DNA of 22,630 nucleotides from an uncultured Lachnospiraceae bacterium (GCA_910587495.1 CAJUMT010000025.1:1-22630); one strand, 5' to 3'; shown: positions 1 to 8,799, counted from the stretch's first letter. A program made the numbers and translations. Notes: a model not told the origin generated them from the sequence alone.

Positions 1-127
1 ACGCAAAAATGTACAATTTGAATGTACAAATATGTCTCCTCATAGAATGATACAGTGCCAGTCCTTTATCAATATAGTTAGAATCAAAAAGAGTGCAAAA
101 AACCATTTTTTCCTGTTGTGTCAGCAT
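1..127 (-). CDS. Glycosyltransferase-like protein, N-terminal fragment (runs off left edge)
   Basis: Only the first 42 codons are in the window. The ATG at 127 lies inside the end of the FdtA-like gene (its TGA is at 121-123), so the two genes overlap by 7 nt. The start is supported by an AAGGAG about 8 nt upstream, which lies within the fdtA coding region. The peptide begins MLTQQEKMVFCTLFDSNYID and continues with GLALYHSMRR. From memory, the CTLFDSNYxDKGLxLYxSL pattern is the usual N-terminus of GT-A nucleotide-diphospho-sugar transferases in polysaccharide and flagellin-glycan loci. The position after sialic-acid and deoxysugar genes fits a role in glycan assembly. A second in-frame ATG at 106 is possible but has a poorer Shine-Dalgarno. 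Substrate and specificity cannot be judged from this fragment. Confidence 0.6.
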   Translation of the reverse strand, partial: MLTQQEKMVFCTLFDSNYIDKGLALYHSMRRHICTFKLYIFA

Positions 128-537
128 TTTGCAATCTCCTTCATAAAATCATCATAGTTCCTGATATATTCCTTCTCATCGTAATGTTCACTTGCTAAAA
201 CTAACAAAACCGAGTCTTCCGAAAAATCATACATATCCTTCCAGAGCATTGCAGGTAAATACAGTCCCATTCGCGGTTTATCCAACTTGATTACCTTCTT
301 TTCATACCCGTTATCCACCTTTACCTTACTTCTGCCACTAACATTAATCAACACAAACTCTGTATTTCTATTTGCATGCTGCCCTCGTACCACCTGTGCG
401 TCGGATCCATAAATATAAAAAACCCTTTTTATTCCAAAAGGTATGTCATGCCCATTTCCTTCTATTACAACCAAATTTCCTCGTTCATCTCCCAAATCGG
501 AAAAATTTAGTATTTTTATTTGTTCAGATAATTTCAT
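121..537 (-). CDS. FdtA/QdtA-like (WxcM) dTDP-sugar 3,4-ketoisomerase
   Basis: A 138-residue single-domain cupin, the usual length for the FdtA/QdtA/WxcM C-terminal family. These enzymes convert dTDP-4-oxo-6-deoxyglucose to a 3-oxo sugar, the first step toward dTDP-Fuc3NAc or Qui3NAc. Visible family features are the early DERGNLVVIEG segment, FGIKRVFYIYG, the active-site stretch VRGQHANRNTEFVLI, and a late LYLPAMLWKDMYDF segment. FdtA-type active sites normally read RGxHAH; here the second histidine is Asn (HAN), so catalysis may be altered. The start at 537 has GAGGAG 6-8 nt upstream. No companion aminotransferase or acetyltransferase is in the window; if present they lie beyond the left edge. 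Family assignment is firm; the exact reaction is inferred. Confidence 0.82.
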   Translation of the reverse strand: MKLSEQIKILNFSDLGDERGNLVVIEGNGHDIPFGIKRVFYIYGSDAQVVRGQHANRNTEFVLINVSGRSKVKVDNGYEKKVIKLDKPRMGLYLPAMLWKDMYDFSEDSVLLVLASEHYDEKEYIRNYDDFMKEIAKC

Positions 538-576
538 AAAAACTCCTCATTACGAAATTTTTCTATACAATCATAA

Positions 577-1731
577 TTATTTTTCAATTGAAGCATCCCA
601 CAAAGTGTTAAAATCCACTCTTTCAAACACGTCCAAAGCTCCTCCTTTGGTTGCGTTATATATCTTGGCTCCTCTTTTCTCTGCAATTTTCTTGAGTGTC
701 TCATATTGTTCCCACAATTTACTTATACATTTTAGCTGTTTTCCAAAGGCACTATGCAGATTCCCCTGACTGTCTTCTTCATCATTTACCTTAGAAGCAA
801 TACTGGCATCATAATCATAGAAATGCGTATACCGGCTTGTCTGCAAAGTATCATGTTCTACTCCCAAAAGATAAATTGTCTGAAATCCCATATATAAAGC
901 AATTTCCAATGCCAATATGGTTACACTTTGTGGTCCCATAATATTGTTGGTTAAATCTATATCTGCATTTTCATAATTTTTTATTTCCGAATAAGTTACA
1001 TAATTTACACTTTCGTCTTCAAATTCTTTTATTTTTTCAATTCTGTCTTTCTCATGTATATTAAAAAAATACTTTGCCCCCCGCATTGTTTTCTGTATTT
1101 CTTTTAAAAGCTCACATGCCACGTCATCAAAAATGTCTTCTAATCTTGGTATGCAATAATAATCCGGAGAAATAATCTGACAATCCTTATGCAGATAAAA
1201 GCCACTGACTGCTATCGTCCGCTCATCCTTCAATCGGGTCAGTTCCATTTCAGCAATGAAAGGACCTGTACACAATATAAAAGCCCGCTCTCCCATATGT
1301 ATATTTTTATATATACTGTTTTTCTTAAAAACAGGAGCCATTTTTTCATCCGGAAGAAGACTTCTTTTTGAAATAAGCTTGCATAACGGCATCTGCATTT
1401 CTTCATGTATTAATAAAACTGTCCCCTTGAAACAGTACTTCTCTTTTAATTCGCGCTTTATTTCATCCTGTCCATTAAGTGGTGATACAATAATAACATC
1501 CAATATATCCCATGACACCATATCAGGTTCTGTCACTAGCATTCCAAAAAATCGGCTTCCGCATAATCTTTTGTCTCTATCTATGATATATATAAAATTA
1601 TAATTCAGTATTTCTGTATATCGTAGCAAATATATCGCATTCTCTCCTGCCCCCCAGACTGCTATTCTTTTCTCTTTCCCAACAGCTTGTAATTTATTGT
1701 TTATGATTTTGCTGCATTCTTCTATGAACAT
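577..1731 (-). CDS. Rossmann + DUF115/MptE-like (Maf-related) putative nonulosonate transferase
   Basis: A 384-residue cytosolic protein with two parts. Residues ~20-130 form a Rossmann-like domain (IAVWGAGENAIYLLRY, then an acidic strand end YIIDRD), like the sugar-binding Rossmann domain often fused to glycosyltransferases. From ~145 onward it resembles the DUF115/MptE-like family (AFILCTGPFIAEMELTRL, SPDYYCIP, IYLLGVEHD, then THFYDYD). DUF115 is the core of Maf proteins, which move pseudaminic or legionaminic acid from CMP carriers onto flagellin. Lying two genes downstream of neuA, it is a good candidate for the enzyme using the CMP-nonulosonate made here. That role is inference. The start at 1731 has AAGGA about 9 nt upstream. 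No membrane segment or signal peptide is visible. Confidence 0.6.
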   Translation of the reverse strand: MFIEECSKIINNKLQAVGKEKRIAVWGAGENAIYLLRYTEILNYNFIYIIDRDKRLCGSRFFGMLVTEPDMVSWDILDVIIVSPLNGQDEIKRELKEKYCFKGTVLLIHEEMQMPLCKLISKRSLLPDEKMAPVFKKNSIYKNIHMGERAFILCTGPFIAEMELTRLKDERTIAVSGFYLHKDCQIISPDYYCIPRLEDIFDDVACELLKEIQKTMRGAKYFFNIHEKDRIEKIKEFEDESVNYVTYSEIKNYENADIDLTNNIMGPQSVTILALEIALYMGFQTIYLLGVEHDTLQTSRYTHFYDYDASIASKVNDEEDSQGNLHSAFGKQLKCISKLWEQYETLKKIAEKRGAKIYNATKGGALDVFERVDFNTLWDASIEK

Positions 1732-1775
1732 GTTTATTTTTCCTTATTCCTTATATCAAATCCATCTATACTATC

Positions 1776-3176
1776 CTAAACTGGCCGAAACCCTCTAAAT
1801 TCTGCGTTATGTTCTTTATACAATTTATATAAGCATAATTTATTTTTTTCTTTTACCTTTTCTAAATATGCATTTAACAAAGTACTATTTGCCCAGTCCA
1901 ATGCTTTATATACTTCTTCATCTGTCATTTTTGTAAAATTACATGTAAGCAAATCTGAATTTGTATGTCTATTTTCATAAAAGTCACCAATATCTTTTAT
2001 CATTCCTTCTTTGATTGCGATATCATATAATTCAGTTCCAGGATAAGGCGTCACTGGCCGTATTGTCCTTATCTGCGCACCGTCATCATATTTCAAAAGA
2101 AATTCGACATCTTTTTTCAGCACATCCATATCTTCCTCCAGGTTTCCAAATATAATATTAAGCCCTGGAGAAATGCCTGCACTTAACGTATTCTCAACAC
2201 CCTGGATAACCATTTCTGTTGTCAGATCTTTATGCATACGTTCTAAGGCACCGTCATCCATTGATTCGATTCCATAATTTATAAATACGCAACCTGATTC
2301 CTTTAGCATCCGCAGCATTTCCTTGTCCTTACATGCATAATTCAGCCTTCCATTACACCAAAACTTTATATTGAGTTTTTGATCAATAAATGCCTGCGCG
2401 ATCTCCTTTGTCCTTCTTACAGATGACATCAGAAGTTCATCATCAAAGCTGATATAATTCACTCTATATCTGTTTTTAATTTCTTTAATTTCTTCAATAA
2501 TACTTTGTGTGGAACGAGGCCGGAACCCGCTGTCCATCCTATAACAAAAATTACAATGAAATGGACATCCGCGTCCACTGATCATCTGTAAACATCTGTC
2601 ACTCCGGTCAGCATTGGGCCGTGGATACAAAGTATGATTCTCCATTGTAAATAAATCCCATGCAGGATATGGGATAGAGTCAACATCTTTGATCAATGGC
2701 CGCCTTGCATTTTCTACATATTGATTATTCTCATCAATATAAGCCATTCCTTTAATTCCGCGGAAATCATCTTTTTTTTGCCACGCTTTAAGCATTTCTT
2801 TACATGTTTCTTCACCTTCACCAATTACAACTGCATCTACACCGGCAAAATTTCGCAGAAAAAATTCAGGGTCTGGAGACACCAAGTGCCCACCCATCCA
2901 GAAGAAAGGTTTTTCCTTAACTTCACTTATTGCTTGTGCAATCTTTTTAATTTTACGGTATTGGTAATAACCTCCACATCCCCCTATTCCAACAGCATCA
3001 AAATGATTGTGATTCAAATATTCCTTTAATTCTTCTTCGGTGTAATGATATATATTTTGCTCATAAATTTCTACTTCATAGCCAACAGATAACAACGCTG
3101 AAGCAATATATGCCAATCCTAAAGGAAAATACGCAATGTGACTATCATTATCATATGCAATTAAAAGTATTCTCAT
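1776..3176 (-). CDS. B12-binding domain radical SAM protein
   Basis: About 466 residues. Residues 1-135 look like a cobalamin-binding Rossmann fold (ILLIAYDND, FPLGLAYIASALLSVGYEVEIYE, WMGGHLVSPDPEFFL, VVIGEGEET). The DxHxxG cobalt-ligating motif is not seen, as in many class B members. The radical SAM core follows with C-x3-C-x2-C in GRGCPFHCNFCYRMD near residue 205, YISFDDELL, and FINYGIESMDDG. The C-terminal ~100 residues resemble the usual extension of this class. Such enzymes methylate or rearrange unactivated carbons. Its place between neuA and a Maf-like gene suggests it modifies the nonulosonic acid or another glycan precursor, but the substrate is unknown. Two adjacent ATGs exist (3179, 3176); 3176 is chosen because AGAGGA then sits 6 nt upstream. 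Confidence 0.88.
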   Translation of the reverse strand: MRILLIAYDNDSHIAYFPLGLAYIASALLSVGYEVEIYEQNIYHYTEEELKEYLNHNHFDAVGIGGCGGYYQYRKIKKIAQAISEVKEKPFFWMGGHLVSPDPEFFLRNFAGVDAVVIGEGEETCKEMLKAWQKKDDFRGIKGMAYIDENNQYVENARRPLIKDVDSIPYPAWDLFTMENHTLYPRPNADRSDRCLQMISGRGCPFHCNFCYRMDSGFRPRSTQSIIEEIKEIKNRYRVNYISFDDELLMSSVRRTKEIAQAFIDQKLNIKFWCNGRLNYACKDKEMLRMLKESGCVFINYGIESMDDGALERMHKDLTTEMVIQGVENTLSAGISPGLNIIFGNLEEDMDVLKKDVEFLLKYDDGAQIRTIRPVTPYPGTELYDIAIKEGMIKDIGDFYENRHTNSDLLTCNFTKMTDEEVYKALDWANSTLLNAYLEKVKEKNKLCLYKLYKEHNAEFRGFRPV

Positions 3177-3225
3177 CATGTTTCCTCTTTCTTTCTTAAA
3201 ATCTTCATTTGATGTTTACCTGGTT

Positions 3226-3927
3226 TTAGTCTTTGCATACTATACCCATATAATATTTTGCAACTTCCAAATCTACTAATTCATCTATATCCACAGCATG
3301 ACTCTTCTCCATGATATATCCTACTGGATTATCATTAAAACTTGTATATTCATTCACTTTTGAAATCAGATTGATATATATACTCCCATTAATGCGATAC
3401 ACCTTATCCATATCCTGTCTGCGAACGGAACTATTTTTATTTAAGAATCTTTTCATTCGTCCATCATCCATAACTTTGCGCATTAAAACAGGCGGATCAG
3501 AAGCTTCCGATATTGCAGCAACCCCTTCTTCACCTACCTTTTCAAACAATTCAACAGCCCCATCTATATCTTCAACTGTCCTAAGTGGACTAGTTGGCTG
3601 CAAAAGAACCAAAATATCATATACACGCCCCTGCATTTCCAATGTTTTCAGCGAATGTAATACTGCATCTAATGTTGTTGCCGTATCTGATGCTTGTTCC
3701 TGCGGCCTGATAAAAGGCGTTTCTGCTCCATATCTATTGGATATTTTCTGAATTTCTAAAGAATCAGTGCTGACTATCACATCATCTATGTAGTTACTTG
3801 CTTTTGCAGCCCTGATAGAATATACAATTAAAGGCAATCCGCCCAAATCTACAATATTTTTGTTTTTAATTCCTTTGCTTCCTCCTCTTGCAGGAATTAG
3901 CGCCAATACTTTTTTATTATAAATCAT
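3226..3927 (-). CDS. neuA: CMP-N-acetylneuraminate synthetase (acylneuraminate cytidylyltransferase)
   Basis: This enzyme activates a nonulosonic acid with CTP to give the CMP-sugar donor. Diagnostic segments are the nucleotide-binding ALIPARGGSKGIKNKN at the N-terminus, VIVSTDSLEI, LVLLQPTSPLR in the middle, the sugar-contact region VYRINGSIYIN, and the acidic HAVDIDELVDLEVA near the C-terminus. About 233 residues from 3927, typical of the family. An upstream in-frame ATG at 3951 would add eight residues (MMVMMGRI), but GGGGAGG sits directly before the ATG at 3927. That spacing is only 3 nt, so the start is not certain. It lies downstream of neuC and neuB in the same orientation and is part of the same pathway and probable operon. 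Confidence 0.93.
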   Translation of the reverse strand: MIYNKKVLALIPARGGSKGIKNKNIVDLGGLPLIVYSIRAAKASNYIDDVIVSTDSLEIQKISNRYGAETPFIRPQEQASDTATTLDAVLHSLKTLEMQGRVYDILVLLQPTSPLRTVEDIDGAVELFEKVGEEGVAAISEASDPPVLMRKVMDDGRMKRFLNKNSSVRRQDMDKVYRINGSIYINLISKVNEYTSFNDNPVGYIMEKSHAVDIDELVDLEVAKYYMGIVCKD

Positions 3928-3990
3928 AATCCTCCCCATCATAACCATCATTATCTAATGTATCCTAATAATATTAGAGGGCATTATCTT

Positions 3991-5121
3991 TTATAGTGAA
4001 GTATCTAGATCAACAAATACTTTTTGTATTTTTGTATTCCAGATATCATTATCGTTAATTATTTCTAAAAACTTTTGTGTACTGTCTCCTTTACCAAAGC
4101 CACACTCAGCTACACGATACTTTTCATATTGACTTATAGCATTTAATATTTTTTCTTTATTTTCTGGTACATGCTGTATATTCTTTGCTGCATAACAACG
4201 TCCTTGTTGTCTTGTACCTATATCAATAACAGGCAGTCCATAAACTCCTGCTTCATGTATCCCCGTAGACGAATTTCCAATCAAAAATTCTGCTTTTTTC
4301 AATAAAGTAAGAAAATATTCAAATCGCAAAGAAGAATATATGCAAAATTGTGCGCATTCTTTCAGCTGATTGTATTCCTCCAAAATAATCTCACTTCCCA
4401 TATCATTGTTGGGATATATAATTACATAGTTTTTTTCTGATTCCTTCAATGCCTGTAAGACTTCGTTAATTTTCGCCCGCAATTCTGACACTTCTGTTAT
4501 AACCGGATGATATATAAAAATGGCATATTTGGTATATGGAATTTCATATCTGTTTTTAACTTCCTCCAATGATGGCAGTTTATCTGACAACATAATATCA
4601 ATATCCGGCGAACCAATAATATAAATGTTCTTTTTTAATTCCCCCAACTGCAAAAGCCTTTCTTTTGCTTCTTCGTTACACGCAAAATGTATATGTGCGA
4701 ACTTCGTAATTGCATGTCGTATGGAGTCGTCAATCGTACCAGATAATTCTCCACCTTCTATATGTGCCACCAGAATGTTATTCAACGCTCCTACTATAGC
4801 TCCTGCCAACGCATCAATCCGATCTCCATGCACCACAATTATATCAGGTTGCGTTTTTTGAATATAACCTGTTAGATTACATATTACATTCCCCAAATCA
4901 TAGCTGGTAATTCCACTATTGATTTGAGAAAAATCTACATGAAGATTTTTATAATGGTCTTTTTCAATTTCCCTATAGGTATATCCCAACTTTTCTAACA
5001 AATGCATCCCAGAAGCAAAAATATATGCTTCAAAAGATTCACTATTATCAACAGCCCGGATTATAGATTTAATTTTTCCATAATCCGCTCTTGTACCTGT
5101 AATGAATAATATTTTCTTCAT
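3991..5121 (-). CDS. neuC: UDP-N-acetylglucosamine 2-epimerase (hydrolysing), NeuC type
   Basis: A 376-residue GT-B-fold hydrolysing epimerase. NeuC converts UDP-GlcNAc to ManNAc plus UDP, the entry step to sialic acid. Visible features are the N-terminal ILFITGTRADYGKIKSII, VVHGDRIDALAGAIVGA, VAHIEGGELSGTIDDSIRHA, YHPVITEV, and the late FLIGNSSTGIHEAGVYGLPV. The IEGGExSGTIDDSIRHAI signature is NeuC/LegG-like rather than WecB-like. Its ATG at 5121 overlaps the neuB stop by one base (TAATG), implying translational coupling. A LegG-type activity on a diamino sugar nucleotide cannot be excluded, but no PglF/E/D-like enzymes are in the window. Confidence 0.92.
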   Translation of the reverse strand: MKKILFITGTRADYGKIKSIIRAVDNSESFEAYIFASGMHLLEKLGYTYREIEKDHYKNLHVDFSQINSGITSYDLGNVICNLTGYIQKTQPDIIVVHGDRIDALAGAIVGALNNILVAHIEGGELSGTIDDSIRHAITKFAHIHFACNEEAKERLLQLGELKKNIYIIGSPDIDIMLSDKLPSLEEVKNRYEIPYTKYAIFIYHPVITEVSELRAKINEVLQALKESEKNYVIIYPNNDMGSEIILEEYNQLKECAQFCIYSSLRFEYFLTLLKKAEFLIGNSSTGIHEAGVYGLPVIDIGTRQQGRCYAAKNIQHVPENKEKILNAISQYEKYRVAECGFGKGDSTQKFLEIINDNDIWNTKIQKVFVDLDTSL

Positions 5122-6170
5122 TATGCATTATATCCTTTGACCATATTTTCCTCTATCAGTACATCTGCCGGAATATCACAAGCCGCTACCTTTCCTAATA
5201 CCTTTTTATACTGTTCTGCCGGAATTTCACCTATGCCGGGCCGTTTCACCCAAAGATTTTCTCTTGTAAATTGTTCTCCTTTACTAATCGCACTTAAAGA
5301 AACTACTGATGCGAATGCAAAATTTATGGTTATTTGTTCTTCTGCAATCGCACTTTTATGTCCTCCCATCATCTGATGAATCTCCCGTGCCGCACCAAGA
5401 AGTTCTTTTAACTCCTGTTCATCCATGGAGCAAATAATATCCGGCCCGCTTCTTTCTTTATAATCTGTAAAATGACGTTCAACCAAACTCGCTCCCAATG
5501 CCATTGCAGCTATGCAGGCATTATTATTTAAGGAATGATCTGAAAGTCCCACCTGTATACCTGGAAAAGCCTTCATCATTTCCAACATTGCACCAAGCCT
5601 GATATTTTTTGCCTTCGTCGGATATAAATTTGTTGTATGCATTAAAGCATAGGGCACTCCATAGCGCTCCATAATATTAACGGCTTTCTCTATGCTTTTC
5701 AAATCATTCATTCCGGTTGAAAGAATCATAGGCTTTCCAAATTCGGCCACATGTTCCAATAATGGATAATTGTTCAATTCACCCGAACCAATCTTATATG
5801 CTTTTACACCAAATTTTTCCAGGCGATCAGCTGCCGCTCTCGAGAAAGGCGTACTAAGGAAAAGCATTCCTAACGATTCAATATAATCTTTCAATTCTTC
5901 TTCTTCATCTTCTGAAAGAGAGCATCTCTCCATCACTTCATAAATTGATACATCTGAATTTCCTGGTAATATTTCTTTCGCCGCACCACACATTTCATCC
6001 GCGCATACATGTGTTTGATGTTTAACTAATCTTGCCCCTGCACGATGTGCAGCATCCACCATTTTTTTTGCTGTTTCCAAATTTCCTTCATGATTAATAC
6101 CTATTTCTGGAATTACTAATGGGATATTATCCTCATCCATTATAATATTACCAATTTCTACTCTTTGCAT
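5121..6170 (-). CDS. neuB: N-acetylneuraminate (nonulosonate) synthase
   Basis: This enzyme condenses phosphoenolpyruvate with ManNAc (or a related hexose) to give the nine-carbon acid. A TIM barrel (~residues 20-270) shows PEIGINHEGNLETAKKMVDA, LVKHQTHVCADEM, FLSTPFSRAAADRLE, YKIGSGELNNYPLLEH, MILSTGMND, MHTTNLYPT, GLSDHS and ERHFTD. A C-terminal SAF/antifreeze-like domain has LWVKRPGIGEIPAEQY. From memory, the KHQTH...DEM and SIYEVMERC stretches resemble the Neu5Ac-type Campylobacter NeuB1 more than legionaminic or pseudaminic synthases. The start at 6170 (MQRVEIGN) is chosen because AGGAG lies 6 nt upstream; an ATG eight codons earlier lacks such a site. Length ~349 residues is normal. Confidence 0.94.
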   Translation of the reverse strand: MQRVEIGNIIMDEDNIPLVIPEIGINHEGNLETAKKMVDAAHRAGARLVKHQTHVCADEMCGAAKEILPGNSDVSIYEVMERCSLSEDEEEELKDYIESLGMLFLSTPFSRAAADRLEKFGVKAYKIGSGELNNYPLLEHVAEFGKPMILSTGMNDLKSIEKAVNIMERYGVPYALMHTTNLYPTKAKNIRLGAMLEMMKAFPGIQVGLSDHSLNNNACIAAMALGASLVERHFTDYKERSGPDIICSMDEQELKELLGAAREIHQMMGGHKSAIAEEQITINFAFASVVSLSAISKGEQFTRENLWVKRPGIGEIPAEQYKKVLGKVAACDIPADVLIEENMVKGYNA

Positions 6171-6240
6171 AGCATACTCCTTAGTTTCCACCACTGTATG
6201 ATTATCACTTATAATTGTGATACCGTGATTGCTGTTAAAT

Positions 6241-8763
6241 TCAGTGTATATTCAAATCTCTCCAAATACTTTTCCCCAATAACTTCAATTCATTATCGTT
6301 CTTCTCACTATCACCAATCTTTCCAAGCAAACTTCTGCAAAAAAGCATATTGTCAATTACTTCCACAAATTCACCGCCATCTGCATGCTTGAAAATATAG
6401 TCTTCAACCTCCTCTTCATTCAGTTTTATCTTATTAAAAAACACCACTTCTCTGTCATCTATACCCATAAAGCAATCATCCTTCGTATACAAAAAAAGTT
6501 TTTTATCATCAGTGCTACATACTGCATACTGGTGTTCCCTTCCATCATACTGATGTCCAACATTATGGATTTGAGATAACGCCGTTTTCTCTATATAAAT
6601 ACTTTTTGTTACTTTGTCAAAAGAAATGATTACGCCCAAATCTGCGGGAAAGAAATATACCTTTTCTCCATTAATCAAACTTCTTCGAAATTTAATCTTT
6701 TCCCCGTCCTTCATTTTCAAAGGTACGCTTTCAGTCACCCGCTTTTCTCTGATGTTCCAAATAACAAGTTGATTATTATGCGTAATCATATAAAGTTCTT
6801 CCCCATCTCCCGCCATGCTGCAGAAACCTTCTGACACCTCTTCTATTACATAAAAACAATTTGTATGTAATGACATGTCATACTCCATAACCAAAGCTTT
6901 GTCCCAACATGCTATATATATTTTTTCTCCTTCTACATATGTATCATTTGTGGAAAAATAGGTGTATTTTTGTCCTGTTAACTGCTCAAACTCCGACAAT
7001 ATATCCTTACTGAATAAGATCCTTTCCTTTTCCATATCTAATTCAACAATCATAGGAAAAAGTCCGGGAAACAAATATAAAATTTTATCTTTTCGGCAAA
7101 ATGCAGCGAATTTCACATCACATTTTTCACCACATTTCATCTTTTCTGTGTTATTTATTTTTCTGACTTTTTGGTTTATTAAATCTATCACGGCAATTTC
7201 TTTTGCACTACACGGGATTAAAAATATTTTATTGTCATAATATATACCGTTCCAATACAAATTCGCTTTCCAGAACAATTCCCCCTGGGCACTGCCTATG
7301 ATATCTGACTCGCCTGTTTCCACGTCTGCACACATTATCAAATTACATCCAAGCGCAGTAAAATAAATTTTTTTATCATGATAAAAATTGCTCCATAAAA
7401 CAGGCTGGCTTACCACATTTTGTATCATCACCAGTTTCTCTGCTTCCTGGCACAACTTCACCACACTGCTTCCATCCCCATAATACCCGTCGCAAACCCC
7501 AATCGCCCTATCCAGTTCCGCCAAATCGTCATATATCCCCCACCCCTCGGCTTTATACTTTTCAACGATCTCGGTATATCCCGTCCACAGCTCCGGCCTC
7601 ATGCTCCCCACCGTCGCCTCCATCAGTGGATGCGGTCTCCACAGGAGCGCCACCTCTTCCCGGTTCTCATAGAATATCTGGAATACTTCTTTCATCTTTT
7701 CCAGGTAACGCTCGCCATATTGCAGCAGCGCCGACACAGTGGTATTATAGAAGATAATCTTCTTCCAGTTTCCGTCCGGTTTTTCGATCACGCGCAGCCA
7801 TTCGTCCGGGATCTCCAGATCCTCCTTCTGCGTACTCAGCACCTTGTCTACTTTTGGAGAACCAAGACCCAGAATCTTTTCTTCCCAGTACTCCCGGTTC
7901 ATGTCTGTCCTTCCTGCGCCTTTGGCGTATTCCGTCATCACATTGACATATACTTTACACATATCTTCCGACTGCACGATGACTTTATCCGCATAGATCA
8001 CCCCTGGAACAGTGCAAAAGTGTTCCATACTTTTTACTGCGGCCTGGTCTTCCGGGTTCACTTCGTTCAATATAAAATAAGGTATGTATACTAATTTCTC
8101 TGTGTATTGTTTTAGATTTTTAGAATAAAAAAACGGATGTACGCTGGTGACATAGTTACACTCATCATATGGATTATGAATAAATACCATATCCGGGCAA
8201 CGTCCCGCGAAGTCATAATCCTGATAGCGGGTAACAGGTACATATTCCGGATATAAATCCCCTTCATAGTGCTCTTCCCGGAAACTTCCGTCCGGATTTT
8301 TGTCATAATAGGGAATCGGAATCACATAGGCATCGCAATCCGGGTCTTCGTCGGCGGCTTTCCAGACGCTTTCAAGGGAATCCCACATAGAAGCCTTATA
8401 CGGAAGAAATACAACTTCCGTGCGTACTTTTACATCCTGTTCCGCACTGTTTTTTATTTTTTGTAGAGCGTTGCGCAGATGTTTGTATGTTTTTTCAGCC
8501 TGAATGCTCTGTCCCTGGCGCAGTTTTTCGTAAACCTGGTAAACGGATTCGCAGTACTCTTCCAGACAGGCAACCGTTGCAAGGCCTTCTCCTTCTGTCT
8601 GTTCGATTGTCTCTCCCAGATCAATAGCGGCATCCTGGCATTGGGCAAGTACGTCCATGGCTTCTGCTTTCTTTCCTGCCTGTATCATTTGACGGACTCC
8701 TTTATGCACCTGTCCAAGCAGGCGCAACACTTCGTCCATCTGTTTTTTCTGTGCTTTTCTCAT
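6241..8763 (-). CDS. Coiled-coil / CDP-glycerol transferase-like / repeat-domain (propeller-like) fusion protein
   Basis: About 840 residues, no signal peptide. Residues ~1-110 are charged and helical (KAQKKQMDEVLRLLGQVHKG...), probably a coiled coil. Residues ~115-445 resemble the CDP-glycerol glycerophosphotransferase (TagF/TagB, GT-B) type: VFLPYKASMWDSLESVWKAA, PDMVFIHNPYDECNYV, KVIVQSEDM, VALLWRPHPL, and YYGDGSSVVKLC. The residues after ~450 hold at least six degenerate ~45-residue beta repeats (EGEKIYIACWDKALVMEYD, DGEELYMITHNNQLVIWNI, NGEKVYFFPADLGVIISFD), suggesting a propeller. The first gene of the nonulosonate locus. GTG at 8781 is possible, but ATG at 8763 has AGAGGA 8 nt upstream. 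GC content drops sharply at the transferase/repeat border. The acceptor or glycan it handles is not known. Confidence 0.8.
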   Translation of the reverse strand: MRKAQKKQMDEVLRLLGQVHKGVRQMIQAGKKAEAMDVLAQCQDAAIDLGETIEQTEGEGLATVACLEEYCESVYQVYEKLRQGQSIQAEKTYKHLRNALQKIKNSAEQDVKVRTEVVFLPYKASMWDSLESVWKAADEDPDCDAYVIPIPYYDKNPDGSFREEHYEGDLYPEYVPVTRYQDYDFAGRCPDMVFIHNPYDECNYVTSVHPFFYSKNLKQYTEKLVYIPYFILNEVNPEDQAAVKSMEHFCTVPGVIYADKVIVQSEDMCKVYVNVMTEYAKGAGRTDMNREYWEEKILGLGSPKVDKVLSTQKEDLEIPDEWLRVIEKPDGNWKKIIFYNTTVSALLQYGERYLEKMKEVFQIFYENREEVALLWRPHPLMEATVGSMRPELWTGYTEIVEKYKAEGWGIYDDLAELDRAIGVCDGYYGDGSSVVKLCQEAEKLVMIQNVVSQPVLWSNFYHDKKIYFTALGCNLIMCADVETGESDIIGSAQGELFWKANLYWNGIYYDNKIFLIPCSAKEIAVIDLINQKVRKINNTEKMKCGEKCDVKFAAFCRKDKILYLFPGLFPMIVELDMEKERILFSKDILSEFEQLTGQKYTYFSTNDTYVEGEKIYIACWDKALVMEYDMSLHTNCFYVIEEVSEGFCSMAGDGEELYMITHNNQLVIWNIREKRVTESVPLKMKDGEKIKFRRSLINGEKVYFFPADLGVIISFDKVTKSIYIEKTALSQIHNVGHQYDGREHQYAVCSTDDKKLFLYTKDDCFMGIDDREVVFFNKIKLNEEEVEDYIFKHADGGEFVEVIDNMLFCRSLLGKIGDSEKNDNELKLLGKSIWRDLNIH

Positions 8764-8799
8764 CTTCCTTTTCCTCTGCACTCTTTTTATAATAAGGAA

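Noticed and set aside
7420..8094. 224-codon open frame on the plus strand opposite the fusion gene
   Set aside because: It is the antisense shadow of the GC-richer transferase domain, has no recognisable family pattern, and has no strong ribosome binding site.
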